NCBI RefSeq assembly: GCF_001729485.1
Contig: NZ_CP017157.1
Location: 2,418,001-2,482,000, forward strand
Source of the DNA: Streptomyces lydicus
GTDB lineage: Bacteria > Actinomycetota > Actinomycetes > Streptomycetales > Streptomycetaceae
Direction of reading: 5' to 3'
DNA length: 64,000 nucleotides
Shown here: positions 56,130 through 63,390 of the stretch, in pieces
How positions within the stretch are numbered: the first letter of the stretch is position 1
Layout: each line of letters starts with the position of its first letter
Notes under the pieces: model-generated
Seen by the model: the letters and a program-made list of their open reading frames with translations, nothing else
Database searches by the model: none
Told to the model about the DNA's origin: nothing
Position numbers and translations under genes: made by a program

Positions 56130-56440
56130 ATGGGTGTCCACGACGTGCACGAACGGGTGCTGCCGGTACCCGGAGCCGAGGCCGGGCTGCTCATCGACGG
56201 CCCGTCCGGCGCCGGCGACCGGCTCCGGCCGCGCGCCGACCCGGCCACGGCCCGTTTGTTCCGTCCGCGTCCGCGGCTGGGCCCGGCCGACCCAGCCGCC
56301 GGCCTTCCGGTCGCTGCACGACGCGGTGCCGGAGGACAGCCCGGACCGTGCCGAACGCGTCTGCGCGGGCACCGTCGGCCGGCCCGCCCGCCGGAACCGC
56401 TCCGTCCGCCTGCTGCGGTGCCTCGTCCGACGAGGCCCCT
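56130..56440 (+). pseudogene. Decayed SRPBCC (START-like) protein gene
   Basis: A good ribosome site (GGAAAGGA) precedes ATG 56130, and the frame begins MGVHDVHERVLPVPGAEAG then GDRLRPR, close to the N-terminus I associate with Streptomyces SRPBCC proteins. The frame then drifts into Pro/Arg-rich sequence without structure. In another frame, 56305-56430 reads FRSLHDAVPEDSPDRAERV followed by VRLLRCLVRR, like the same family's C-terminus. The middle is missing and the reading frame changes. The remnant faces the TetR gene. Confidence 0.5.
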
Positions 56441-57723
56441 CAGGACCGCACCCGGCGCAGCGTCAGGAAGCCGAGGGCCGCGCACGCGAGGACCGCCGGG
56501 AGGACCAGCAGCCATCCGGAGAAGGCCAGCACCGCCGCCGTCAGCAGGGCGCTCACGCACACGCCGTACCACAGGGGAGTGCGGCGCGGCAGCAGCACCA
56601 GCGCGGCGGCCAGGCCGGCGAGGGTCACCGCCGCCAGGCAGGTGGCGGTGGCCCTCATCAGGAGGTCCAGGTCCGCGCCCCCGGAGCCGGCCGCCGTCCC
56701 CAGCGCCACGGCCACCCCGCCGAGTACCGCCAGCGAACGCCGCGGCACCTCGCCCGGCGCGCCCCCCGTGGCCAGCCAGCGGGGCGCCGCACCGTCCCGG
56801 CCGAGCGCCGCACCGAGCCGGGAGGCCCCGGCCAGATACGAGTTGACCGCGCCGAAGGTCAGGAACAGCGCCGCCGCGGCGGCCACCGGGCGCGCGGCCG
56901 AGCCCGCGCTCCGGGCCAGCAGTTCGGTCAGCGGGGTGTCGGTACGGGCCGCGGCCGGACCCAGCGCACCGATGGTGGTCACCGCGAGCCCCAGGTAGAG
57001 CACGGTGATGACGGCGAGCGTACGGCGCGTCACCCGCGGCAGGTCCCGCGCCGGGTCGGCGAATTCGCCCGACAGGTGGCTGGCCGCCTCCCAGCCCGCG
57101 AATGCGAAGAACAGCACCGACGCCGCCGAACCGACCGACGCCCAGCCGCCGGGCAGGAACGGTGTGAAGTGCGCGGCGGACACCTGCGGGGCGGCGGCCA
57201 GCACCGCGCACAGCAGCACCGCCGCCAGCACCGCGCCGAGCAGCAGCTGCACCCGGCCCGACATCCGCAGCCCCACCGCGTTGGAGGCCAGCGCACCGGC
57301 CAGCACCACCCCGGCGACCCCGGTCGCGCCGGTGTCGCCCCAGCCGGCCGCGTCCGCCGCGTACTTGCCGCCGATCAGCGCCGCCGAGACCACGCCGATC
57401 GGCACCGCCCCGTAGAACCACCAGCCCACCACGGCCGCCGCGCGCGGCCCGATCGCCCGGTGCACATACGTCGCCACGCCCCCGCCGTCGGGGAAGCGCG
57501 CGCCGAGCGCGGCGAAGGAGGCGGCCACCGGCACACACATGGCCAGCAGCACCACCCAGGCCAGCAGCGAGGCGGGCCCGGCCGCCGCGGCGGCCAGGGA
57601 CGGCAGGGTCAGCACACCGGGGCCGAGCACCGCACCGGCGCACAGCGCGGTGCCGCTGCCGACACCCAGCCGCCGTACATCCGCCCGTCGAGAAGCAGGA
57701 AGAGAAGTCTGTTGCACGGTCAC
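56440..57723 (-). CDS. APC-superfamily amino acid transporter
   Basis: A 427-residue membrane protein with 12 predicted helices. The N-terminal unwound helix motif is TALCAGAVLGPGVLTLPSLA, and GARFPDGGGVATYVHRAIGP is the conserved loop after helix 2. FFAFAGWEAASHLSGEFADP is the helix 6 region. It resembles YjeH-like hydrophobic amino acid exporters. It diverges from an Lrp-type regulator, the usual pairing for amino acid efflux. Confidence 0.85.
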   Translation of the reverse strand: MTVQQTSLPASRRADVRRLGVGSGTALCAGAVLGPGVLTLPSLAAAAAGPASLLAWVVLLAMCVPVAASFAALGARFPDGGGVATYVHRAIGPRAAAVVGWWFYGAVPIGVVSAALIGGKYAADAAGWGDTGATGVAGVVLAGALASNAVGLRMSGRVQLLLGAVLAAVLLCAVLAAAPQVSAAHFTPFLPGGWASVGSAASVLFFAFAGWEAASHLSGEFADPARDLPRVTRRTLAVITVLYLGLAVTTIGALGPAAARTDTPLTELLARSAGSAARPVAAAAALFLTFGAVNSYLAGASRLGAALGRDGAAPRWLATGGAPGEVPRRSLAVLGGVAVALGTAAGSGGADLDLLMRATATCLAAVTLAGLAAALVLLPRRTPLWYGVCVSALLTAAVLAFSGWLLVLPAVLACAALGFLTLRRVRS

Positions 57724-57765
57724 AGCCGCAGAACGTAACCGCCCCTTTGATCAAAAAGAGTCCTC

Positions 57766-57782
57766 GCCGAACAAAATTCGGC
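57766..57782. promoter_or_regulatory. GCCGAA/TTCGGC inverted repeat between transporter and Lrp gene
   Basis: Perfect 6-bp arms (57766-57771, 57777-57782) with a CAAAA spacer, in the 71-base divergent gap. AT-rich spacer and position suit an Lrp-type site. Confidence 0.5.
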
Positions 57783-57794
57783 AGAGGGGTCACC

Positions 57795-58271
57795 ATGGAT
57801 CCCATGGACGACATTGATTCGGCGATTGTCCGCGAACTGCAGCGCGATGCACGGCAGACCAACCGTGACCTGGCCCGCACGCTCAACATCGCCCCCTCGA
57901 CCTGCCTGGAGCGGGTCCGCGCCCTGCGCACCCGTGGCGTGATCACCGGCTACCGGGCCACGGTGGACCTGCGCACCCTCAACCGCCCCGTGCAGGCACT
58001 GCTCACCATCCGCATCCGCCCGATGAACCGCGAGGTCATCGAGCGCTTCAAGGCGTTCCTCACCTCGCTGCCGGAGGTCCTCAACGTCTATGTCGTCGCG
58101 GGCGGCGACGACTTCCTGGTCCATGTCGCCGTCCCGGACGTCGACCGGCTGCACGCCCTCCTCATGGACCAGGTCTTCAAGCGCCGCGAGGTGGTCGACT
58201 GCCGCAGCTCGGTCATCTACCAGCACGTCGCCAACGAGATCATCGAGCCACTGCCGCCGAACTGCCCGTGA
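57795..58271 (+). CDS. Lrp/AsnC-family regulator
   Basis: A 158-residue regulator. Winged helix: DDIDSAIVRELQRDARQTNR and IAPSTCLERVRALRTRGVI. RAM/ligand domain: VVAGGDDFLVHVAVPD. GAGGGG is 5 bases before ATG 57795. It probably controls the divergent amino acid transporter and itself. Confidence 0.92.
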   Translation: MDPMDDIDSAIVRELQRDARQTNRDLARTLNIAPSTCLERVRALRTRGVITGYRATVDLRTLNRPVQALLTIRIRPMNREVIERFKAFLTSLPEVLNVYVVAGGDDFLVHVAVPDVDRLHALLMDQVFKRREVVDCRSSVIYQHVANEIIEPLPPNCP

Positions 58272-58293
58272 CGGCACGGCGCCTGGGGACGGC

Positions 58294-58333
58294 GCGGCGC
58301 CGCCCCCGAGGTGAAGGAAGGGGGCGGCGCCGC
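58294..58333. terminator. Bidirectional hairpin terminator
   Basis: A 14-bp stem (58294-58307 with 58320-58333), between the convergent Lrp and AA10 genes. Confidence 0.75.
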
Positions 58334-58357
58334 TGCTGAGAGGGGGGAGGGGGTGCT

Positions 58358-59398
58358 TCAGCCGCGGAGGCGGGCGGCCCTGCGGCGGGTGGTGGTGAAC
58401 AGGACGCCGGCACCGAGGGCCAGCACGGCGGCGCCACCGATGGCGAGCGGGGCGGTGGAGCCGTCCCCACCGGTCTCCGCCAGCCGCTGGCCACCCGCCG
58501 GCGCGGCGCCACCGGCGAGCGGCTTGGTGGCGCCGTCGGCGTGCGCGGCGTTGCCGTCGGGGTGCGCGGCGGTGCCGCCCCCGGCCGGCGCCGGCTTGCC
58601 CGCCTCGGCCGACCGGAGCGCGACGCCGTGCCCGGCCGCGGTGCCGCCCTGATGGCCGTGCGCGCTCATGTCCATGGACGACTTGTCCGCACCCGCCGCG
58701 ATCTGCCCCTCGGTCGGCGCGGAGGCGGCCGGCGCCGTGGACGTACCGCCGGCCTTGCCGCTGTCCTTGCCGAACACGACGTCCGAGCAGGTGTAGAACG
58801 CCTCCGGGCTGTCCGACCGCTGCCAGATGCTGTAGATCAGATGGCGCCCGGACCGCGCCGGCACCTTCCCGTCGAAGACGTAGGACCCGTTCACCAGCTT
58901 CGGGTCGGTCACCTTCGCGAACGGCTTCGACTCCAGGTCCGACCACTTCAGCGGCTTCGCCGGGTCGTAACCGGCCTTGGTGAGGTACAGCTCGAAGGAG
59001 CCGCGGTGCGGCGCGGTGGCCCGGTAGCGGAACGTGTGGTTGCCGGCCTGCATCTTGGTGGCCGGCCAGTCGGCGCGCGGCAGGTCCAGCCCCTTGAACG
59101 CGGCGTCACCGGCACTGCAGAGCTTGCCGTCCGGGATCTTCTCCTTGGACTTGCCGCCCGCGTTGCCGTCCCGCACCCCGTTCCAGTCGTAGAACGCCTG
59201 CGTCCCGCCGGCCTGCACGGCCGCCTTGCACGCCGCGGACTTCGGGCTCTCCGGCCCCTCCGCGTAACAGGCGAGGACCCGGCTGACCGGGTCGGACATC
59301 GAACCGTGCGCGACGGCCGGACTCGCGGTGAGCAGGGTCAGTGCGAGCGGCGCGAGGCCGGCCAGCGCGATCCCGGTGGCCTTACGACGAGCGGTCAT
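58358..59398 (-). CDS. Wall-anchored lytic polysaccharide monooxygenase (AA10)
   Basis: A 346-residue secreted copper enzyme. AAGGAG precedes ATG 59398 (9 bases); an upstream in-frame ATG lacks one. The signal peptide ends AVA, leaving His31 as the mature N-terminal residue (HGSMSDPVSR), the first ligand of the copper histidine brace. The second His is probably in AGNHTFRYRATAPHRGSFE. After the domain comes a linker rich in Met and His (MDMSAHGHQ, TAAGHGV), then LAETGG, a helix and RRRAARLRG, a sortase E-type wall-sorting signal. Whether it cuts chitin, cellulose or a self-made glucan cannot be read. Confidence 0.88.
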   Translation of the reverse strand: MTARRKATGIALAGLAPLALTLLTASPAVAHGSMSDPVSRVLACYAEGPESPKSAACKAAVQAGGTQAFYDWNGVRDGNAGGKSKEKIPDGKLCSAGDAAFKGLDLPRADWPATKMQAGNHTFRYRATAPHRGSFELYLTKAGYDPAKPLKWSDLESKPFAKVTDPKLVNGSYVFDGKVPARSGRHLIYSIWQRSDSPEAFYTCSDVVFGKDSGKAGGTSTAPAASAPTEGQIAAGADKSSMDMSAHGHQGGTAAGHGVALRSAEAGKPAPAGGGTAAHPDGNAAHADGATKPLAGGAAPAGGQRLAETGGDGSTAPLAIGGAAVLALGAGVLFTTTRRRAARLRG

Positions 59399-60102
59399 CG
59401 TGGGGGTCTCCTTCATCAGTTGCGTCGAGCGGGGGCACGAGGCAGCGGAGGGGTGGGGGGTCGGTACGCGGACGCCCGCGCCGTCCCCCGGTGAACGGCG
59501 CCGACGACCCGCAACGCCGCCTTGCACTCCGCACGCTAGCCCCGCTGAACAGCCCTTTTGAGCCCGGAAAGCCGATCCCGAGGATCTTTATGGTCGGCTT
59601 AAGACACGGCTAAGCGGGGGCACAGGAAGAGGCGTCAGGAGGTCGCCACAACCAGAAGTTGAGCCACCGGCCGTCCGTGACGGTCCGCGGCAGTCCACCG
59701 GGATTCGCCTCCTTTGGCTCCCAGTTTGGCTCCCCGGGCGCCTCGCTGACGCCGAGCTCCCGGCAACCAAAAGTGAGAGCCCTGGACACTCCCGTCCGGG
59801 GCTCTTCGCTTTGTCGGTACGACCTCGATGCCCGCCGGCGTTCACCCGGCCCTTCGTGGGCGGGGCGTCGAGCTGTGCGCTCGCCGTAATCGTGTGGGCG
59901 CCCGCTGTGCCGTTCCACCCATGTTTCGACAGCCAGCACCGCTCCAGGGCTGACTCGCCCAGGCTGCTGCCAGCGGCCTCGACGACCCGTCACCGACCAC
60001 CGCATCAGGAGTTCGATCCGGGCCCTGTAGCGGGCTGTTGCCCCAGCCTGACAGAAGGCGCCAAAGAACGGTGCTGGTCGCCAGCGTCTGCTGCCGTTGA
60101 TG
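59399..60102. other. Left edge of the accessory island, no intact gene
   Basis: After the AA10 promoter region nothing reads as a full gene. A 12-bp hairpin with one G-T pair (59776-59787 with 59794-59805) followed by TCGCTTT looks like a terminator. TTTGGCTCCC occurs twice at 59713 and 59725. The long minus-strand frame here has no sensible protein composition. Confidence 0.45.
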
Positions 60103-60354
60103 TCAGAGGTGGATGTCAGCGACTCGGACACCAGCCCCCGCTGGGGTCGCGGTCCATCTCCGATGGAGTAGCTCCGCCGGCGCTTCGGTGAACTTCAGCC
60201 ATGCGTCCTCGCTCATGGAGAGATCGTGACTCTCTGGCTGGCGCCGTACCGGAACGGCTCTGCATGCTGGGCGACTCCAATTGGGTGGTCTGTGACTGCC
60301 GTCGCCCTCGTCGGCACACTTGGTCGACCACACGACGCCGAGACTGGGCTCCAT
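60103..60354 (-). pseudogene. Possible DUF397 remnant
   Basis: In an 83-residue minus-strand frame, CRAVPVRRQPESHDLSMSED followed by AWLKFTEA resembles the second half of a DUF397 protein (V-x-V-R-D-S ... W-x-x-F). The region before it does not have the expected conserved start and the tail is frameshift-like. DUF397 genes normally follow an XRE regulator, which is missing. A weak call. Confidence 0.35.
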
Positions 60355-60376
60355 GAATCACCACTCAAGCGGTGCT

Positions 60377-60805
60377 ATGCCAGAACCGGCTCCAGGTTTC
60401 CGGGTTGTGGAGGCGAAGGATCAACTCTCCTCGGCGGCACAAGGGAGGTGGGTTCTGGCAAATGTAGACGGTCACCCTGCAGCCTTTCTGACCCCCGCCG
60501 CAGCAGCCGAGGCAACAGGCGCGCCGTCATTGATTGAGTACTTGGAGGGGCGAAAGTCTGGATACATGGCCGATCTGAAGGACCCTAATCAAATCTTTGA
60601 GGGTGTCCTAAGATTGAGCGATGCCCATAGGTCGGTAGTCGTGTTCAATAGGGATGTAATTGAATACCTTCATGTCGACCTTGCGAGTCAACTAGAACTA
60701 ACTTCGGGCTACTGTGAGAATGGATACGATCCGCCGCCTAACAAGACCTGTGAGTCGCTCGGAGATGGGCCTTGTGAGTGCGCCCTAAAGGATCTCACTG
60801 AATGA
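60377..60805 (+). CDS. Unknown soluble protein with Cys-rich tail (island gene 1)
   Basis: A 142-residue protein from ATG 60377 (ATG 60353 and GTG 60320 are in frame; no clear ribosome site decides). The centre is alpha/beta-like (WVLANVDGHPAAFLTPAAAA, SVVVFNRDVIEYLHVDL). The last 30 residues hold four Cys (GYCENGYDPPPNKTCE, GPCECAL), possibly a metal site. G+C falls to about half in its second part, and codons such as CTA, AGA and AAT occur that neighbours avoid. The stop overlaps the membrane-protein start (ATGA). I do not recognise it. Confidence 0.65.
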   Translation: MPEPAPGFRVVEAKDQLSSAAQGRWVLANVDGHPAAFLTPAAAAEATGAPSLIEYLEGRKSGYMADLKDPNQIFEGVLRLSDAHRSVVVFNRDVIEYLHVDLASQLELTSGYCENGYDPPPNKTCESLGDGPCECALKDLTE

Positions 60806-61914
60806 CTCGCCCTTTTTGGCCTGAGCGGCCCGTATATCCCAATCAAGGTGCGGCGCTATCGGGCTATGTAGGAATTGGTGCGCCTCTCGTGGCGGCAGCT
60901 CAACTCACGACGTTGGGTGTGGTTCTGACTCAGAAAGAGTCGCCATCGTTTATGCCGCACCTCGGTCCAGCTATCGCGTCAATGTGCCTATCCGTGATCC
61001 TCATGGTGTTCTCTATCCAATACGGATTTTGGGCGATTAGTTATTGGAATGATCCGGGCCAGAGGCTCGAATGGAATCCGGCTGCCACCCTAGATCTAGG
61101 TCAACTTCTCGGCGAGAGGCATAAACTGGCAAACAATAGAATTCTGTTCTCGCGCATTCGGAAAATTGCCGACCGGGCCTTCCGTCTCGGTCTTGCCTTC
61201 TTCCTTCTTTCTCTTGCGCTGCTACTCCTGCCACCGGGTGAAGGCTCTAAAGCCACTCCGGACTTGATTCAGAACTCCGATGTCTCCTCGTGGCGTCATT
61301 TTGCTGGGTGGAGTATGGGATGTGCATTGTTCGTCGAAATTTGGTGGGGCGGTACAGCGCTACTGCTTGGCGTTTTCCGCTGGTTGAATCGCAAGATGAA
61401 ATTCGGGTGCCAACCTCCCATTGGGAGATTTCGACTGCGCGTTGCTGCTGTCGCCGGAGGATTGAGCACATTCTTCTGGCGGCTTGGTAAGCCGGTATCG
61501 CCAGACCGCTGGACGGCTAAGTATATTGCTATGGGAAGGCCCGAGATGGCGGGTGTCCAAGCTCTATTGGAAAATGCGCAACCGATGCCTGATGAGTTCA
61601 TCAAAGCGCTAAATGACGAGCCTGAGGAGTGGCCGATTTATGACGTCGTGTGGGAAGGGGAGGATTCTGTAAAACTTACTGGAGGGCGCCTTCAAGGGCG
61701 CATTTGGACGACTTGGCCTTGGGGTCTCTTTGGTAGCAACGGGATCTATATCGTGGTCCATCCATTCGGAGCGATTAAAGGTAAGCCTGGCCCAGTGAGG
61801 AGGAAGCTAGTTGCGCTAAGGAGGCGCTATTTCAAGCAGGGTGATGCGCAATTGGATAAGGCGCTGGTTTTTCTTGAACAGTATGAGGGTGATGCGGGGG
61901 CAATGGGTCTTTGA
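60802..61914 (+). CDS. Unknown four-helix membrane protein (island gene 2)
   Basis: A 370-residue protein. Four helices: about 23-44, 55-82 (IASMCLSVILMVFSIQYGF), 133-152 and 172-195 (GCALFVEIWWGGTALLLGVF). A long cytoplasmic tail of 160 residues has EEWPIYDVVWEGEDSVKL and FGSNGIYIVVHPFGAIKG. In 61621-61680 there are 30 G+C of 60, far below the window norm, and rare codons abound, so it was acquired. Coupled to gene 1. No family recognised; a soluble sensor plus membrane effector is one idea only. Confidence 0.75.
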   Translation: MTRPFWPERPVYPNQGAALSGYVGIGAPLVAAAQLTTLGVVLTQKESPSFMPHLGPAIASMCLSVILMVFSIQYGFWAISYWNDPGQRLEWNPAATLDLGQLLGERHKLANNRILFSRIRKIADRAFRLGLAFFLLSLALLLLPPGEGSKATPDLIQNSDVSSWRHFAGWSMGCALFVEIWWGGTALLLGVFRWLNRKMKFGCQPPIGRFRLRVAAVAGGLSTFFWRLGKPVSPDRWTAKYIAMGRPEMAGVQALLENAQPMPDEFIKALNDEPEEWPIYDVVWEGEDSVKLTGGRLQGRIWTTWPWGLFGSNGIYIVVHPFGAIKGKPGPVRRKLVALRRRYFKQGDAQLDKALVFLEQYEGDAGAMGL

Positions 61915-62003
61915 GGCAACCCGATTCTCCCCATTCTCGTCTCTCTACGGCCTGTTGTGGTCTGCCAGGTTGGCGGAGTCTCAATGACCGAGCCACCCCC
62001 CCT

Positions 62004-62065
62004 ACGATCTTGAAAACCGTCGTGGCGGCGACGTAACCGTGGGTTCAAATCCCACACCCACCGCA
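62004..62065 (+). pseudogene. 3' fragment of a serine tRNA gene (anticodon UGA), likely att scar
   Basis: The anticodon loop CTTGAAA, a long variable arm, a T-arm (GTGGG-TTCAAAT-CCCAC, 62039-62055) and the acceptor 3' strand ACCCACC with GCA are all present. The anticodon stem has one A-C mismatch. Bases before 62004 do not form a matching 5' acceptor (GGTGGGT is expected) or D-arm. This is the usual shape of an attachment-site duplication left by an element that integrates into a tRNA 3' end. Confidence 0.65.
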
Positions 62066-62126
62066 GATGAACGGTCCCTGACCCGGGAGATCGGTCGGGT
62101 CCGCTCTCACGTGCGCTGTCCGTCAA

Positions 62127-62760
62127 TCAACGTGGTTCCCTGTCAGTCACCGGTCGAACGGGCACGGCAGGGTCATGGGCACCTTCTGATCCGTAGTTCT
62201 CGTCGCCTGGTCCTTCGTCTCCGCCTTGGTCTCCCTGGTAGCTGTAGCCGCGAGGTGGAAGTGTCAGGCCGGCATTGGGAATCGGCAGGCTCTCTCGCAT
62301 AAGGAGGAGCAGCTCAAGTTCAGCCTCGTCGAACCTCTGCTACCGCTCGTAGAAGCTAGGGTCGTTGGGAGCATCGTGTACACCGTACGACCCCACGACC
62401 AGGCGGCGCTGTAGGCAGCGGAAGCAGAGCGGCCACGGCCCGGTCGGCGTAGAACTGCAGCTGCGCGAGCTTGGCGAAAGCATCAGACTGCCACACCTCT
62501 TCCAGCTCAGGCTCTTCTGTGAAGCCGTAGCAATCGTTGTAAGCGGTCCTGGCCAGAGCCTTTACCGCTTCATAGAACTCCATGTACGTCTGTCTGTGGT
62601 GCTCGAACGTACGGGCCTCGTCCTCACGAGCCCAGTTTTCGCGCTGGCGCTGGTGCCGTCGCTCACGCTCCCAGGCGACTGTTTCGCGACGGACTGACCA
62701 GCGCTGCGTGACCAAAGCGCCAACGGTCCCGAATGGCAGACCGATGGTGTCGATCGTCCC
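62127..62760 (-). pseudogene. Frameshifted accessory protein gene
   Basis: The frame starts with GALVTQRWSVRRETVAWERE and continues through EARTFEHHRQTYMEFYEAVK to LQFYADRAVAAL. It then jumps to a second frame (AAYSAAWSWGR) and a third (YGVHDAPNDPSFYER, stop TAG, QRFDEAELELLLLMRESLPI, LPPRGYSYQ), ending at TGA 62127-62129. So there are at least two frameshifts and one stop. It resembles a common Streptomyces accessory protein with an N-terminal membrane helix and a charged helical body; function unknown. Confidence 0.6.
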
Positions 62761-62766
62761 TCGCGT

Positions 62767-62947
62767 GAATGCTGCACATGCTCGCCACCCGGCGTGGGAG
62801 CGCCATATCGGCGACTTGCGCGAAGGGGGCGTTCACATCGTGCAGGGGCCCGAGATCCGGCCCCTGCACGAGCCGAGAGAGGCACCGTCAGGGCGAGAGA
62901 TTCCATGGTTGGCAGTACTGGAAGCAGTGGCCGGCGCAGGCGCTTGA
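62767..62947 (+). pseudogene. 3' fragment of a flavoprotein (phosphopantothenoylcysteine decarboxylase-like) gene
   Basis: The frame reads VNAAHARHPAWERHIGDLRE then GGVHIVQGPEIRPLHEP and ends IPWLAVLEAVAGAGA before TGA. This matches the C-terminal part (N-x-A-x-x-x-HPA...LR-x-x-GV) of Streptomyces flavoproteins related to PPC decarboxylase. The 5' two thirds are missing, cut at the start of the neighbouring frameshifted gene. It contains a 12-bp perfect hairpin (62839-62850 with 62859-62870). Confidence 0.45.
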
Positions 62948-63072
62948 TGGAGCGTCAACCTTGTTGATCTGTAAAAACGGAGGACCCGGGGCCGGCCGTC
63001 CGTGGCACCCGCCGTGACGCGAGGCGGGGATGCGGTTCGACGCCCGCCAAGAGACAGCGAACGCCGTTGGGC

Positions 63073-63174
63073 TCAGCTCGGCGCTGCTCCTCCCGCGTAG
63101 CCGGCCAGCAGGTCCGCGATGAGGTCGAGGGCGGTTGATGCCCATCTCTTCATCGTGCTTCTGGTCGTCCTCAT
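63073..63174 (-). CDS. 33-residue peptide ORF with strong ribosome-binding site
   Basis: Starts MRTTRSTMKRW at ATG 63174, with GGAGGG 7 bases upstream, and ends LLAGYAGGAAPS at TGA 63073. Residues 10-24 form an amphipathic or hydrophobic helix after a basic head. No cysteine. It could be a small membrane peptide, toxin or modified-peptide precursor, but no processing enzyme is near. The ribosome site is the main support. Confidence 0.45.
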   Translation of the reverse strand: MRTTRSTMKRWASTALDLIADLLAGYAGGAAPS

Positions 63175-63390
63175 ACGGTTTCCCTCCGAGTCGGTCTCAT
63201 CGTTTGCGGGGCCGGACAGAACGGCTGCCACGTACTTGAGGCTGACGGCGGCGGGGAGGAGCAGGACGAGACTCGGCGGAGCCGAGCTCAACCCAACGGC
63301 GTATGCGCGTGAGAGTACAACGCGAGACTTCCCGGCGCACCAGGTTGGCGTCGGTGCCCCGTTGTCAGTGGGGGCTGGCAGCATCGGGGT

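Noticed and set aside
59700..59845. Tail of an integrase gene
   Set aside because: Minus-strand GSQTGSQ-like repeats reminded me of sequence seen near tRNA-linked integrase genes, but no catalytic motif (R-H-R-Y) is present.
59610..60131. A 173-residue minus-strand ORF
   Set aside because: Composition is Arg/Pro/Ser-rich without any structure, no ribosome site, and it spans a terminator-like hairpin; treated as non-coding.
61960..62065. A complete functional serine tRNA gene
   Set aside because: The 3' half is clear, but no 5' acceptor or D-arm pairs with it and the anticodon stem has a mismatch, so only a fragment is reported.
62582..62947. A 121-residue plus-strand ORF as an intact gene
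   Set aside because: Its first half is antisense to the frameshifted minus-strand gene; only the last 60 residues look real, so it is reported as a flavoprotein tail.
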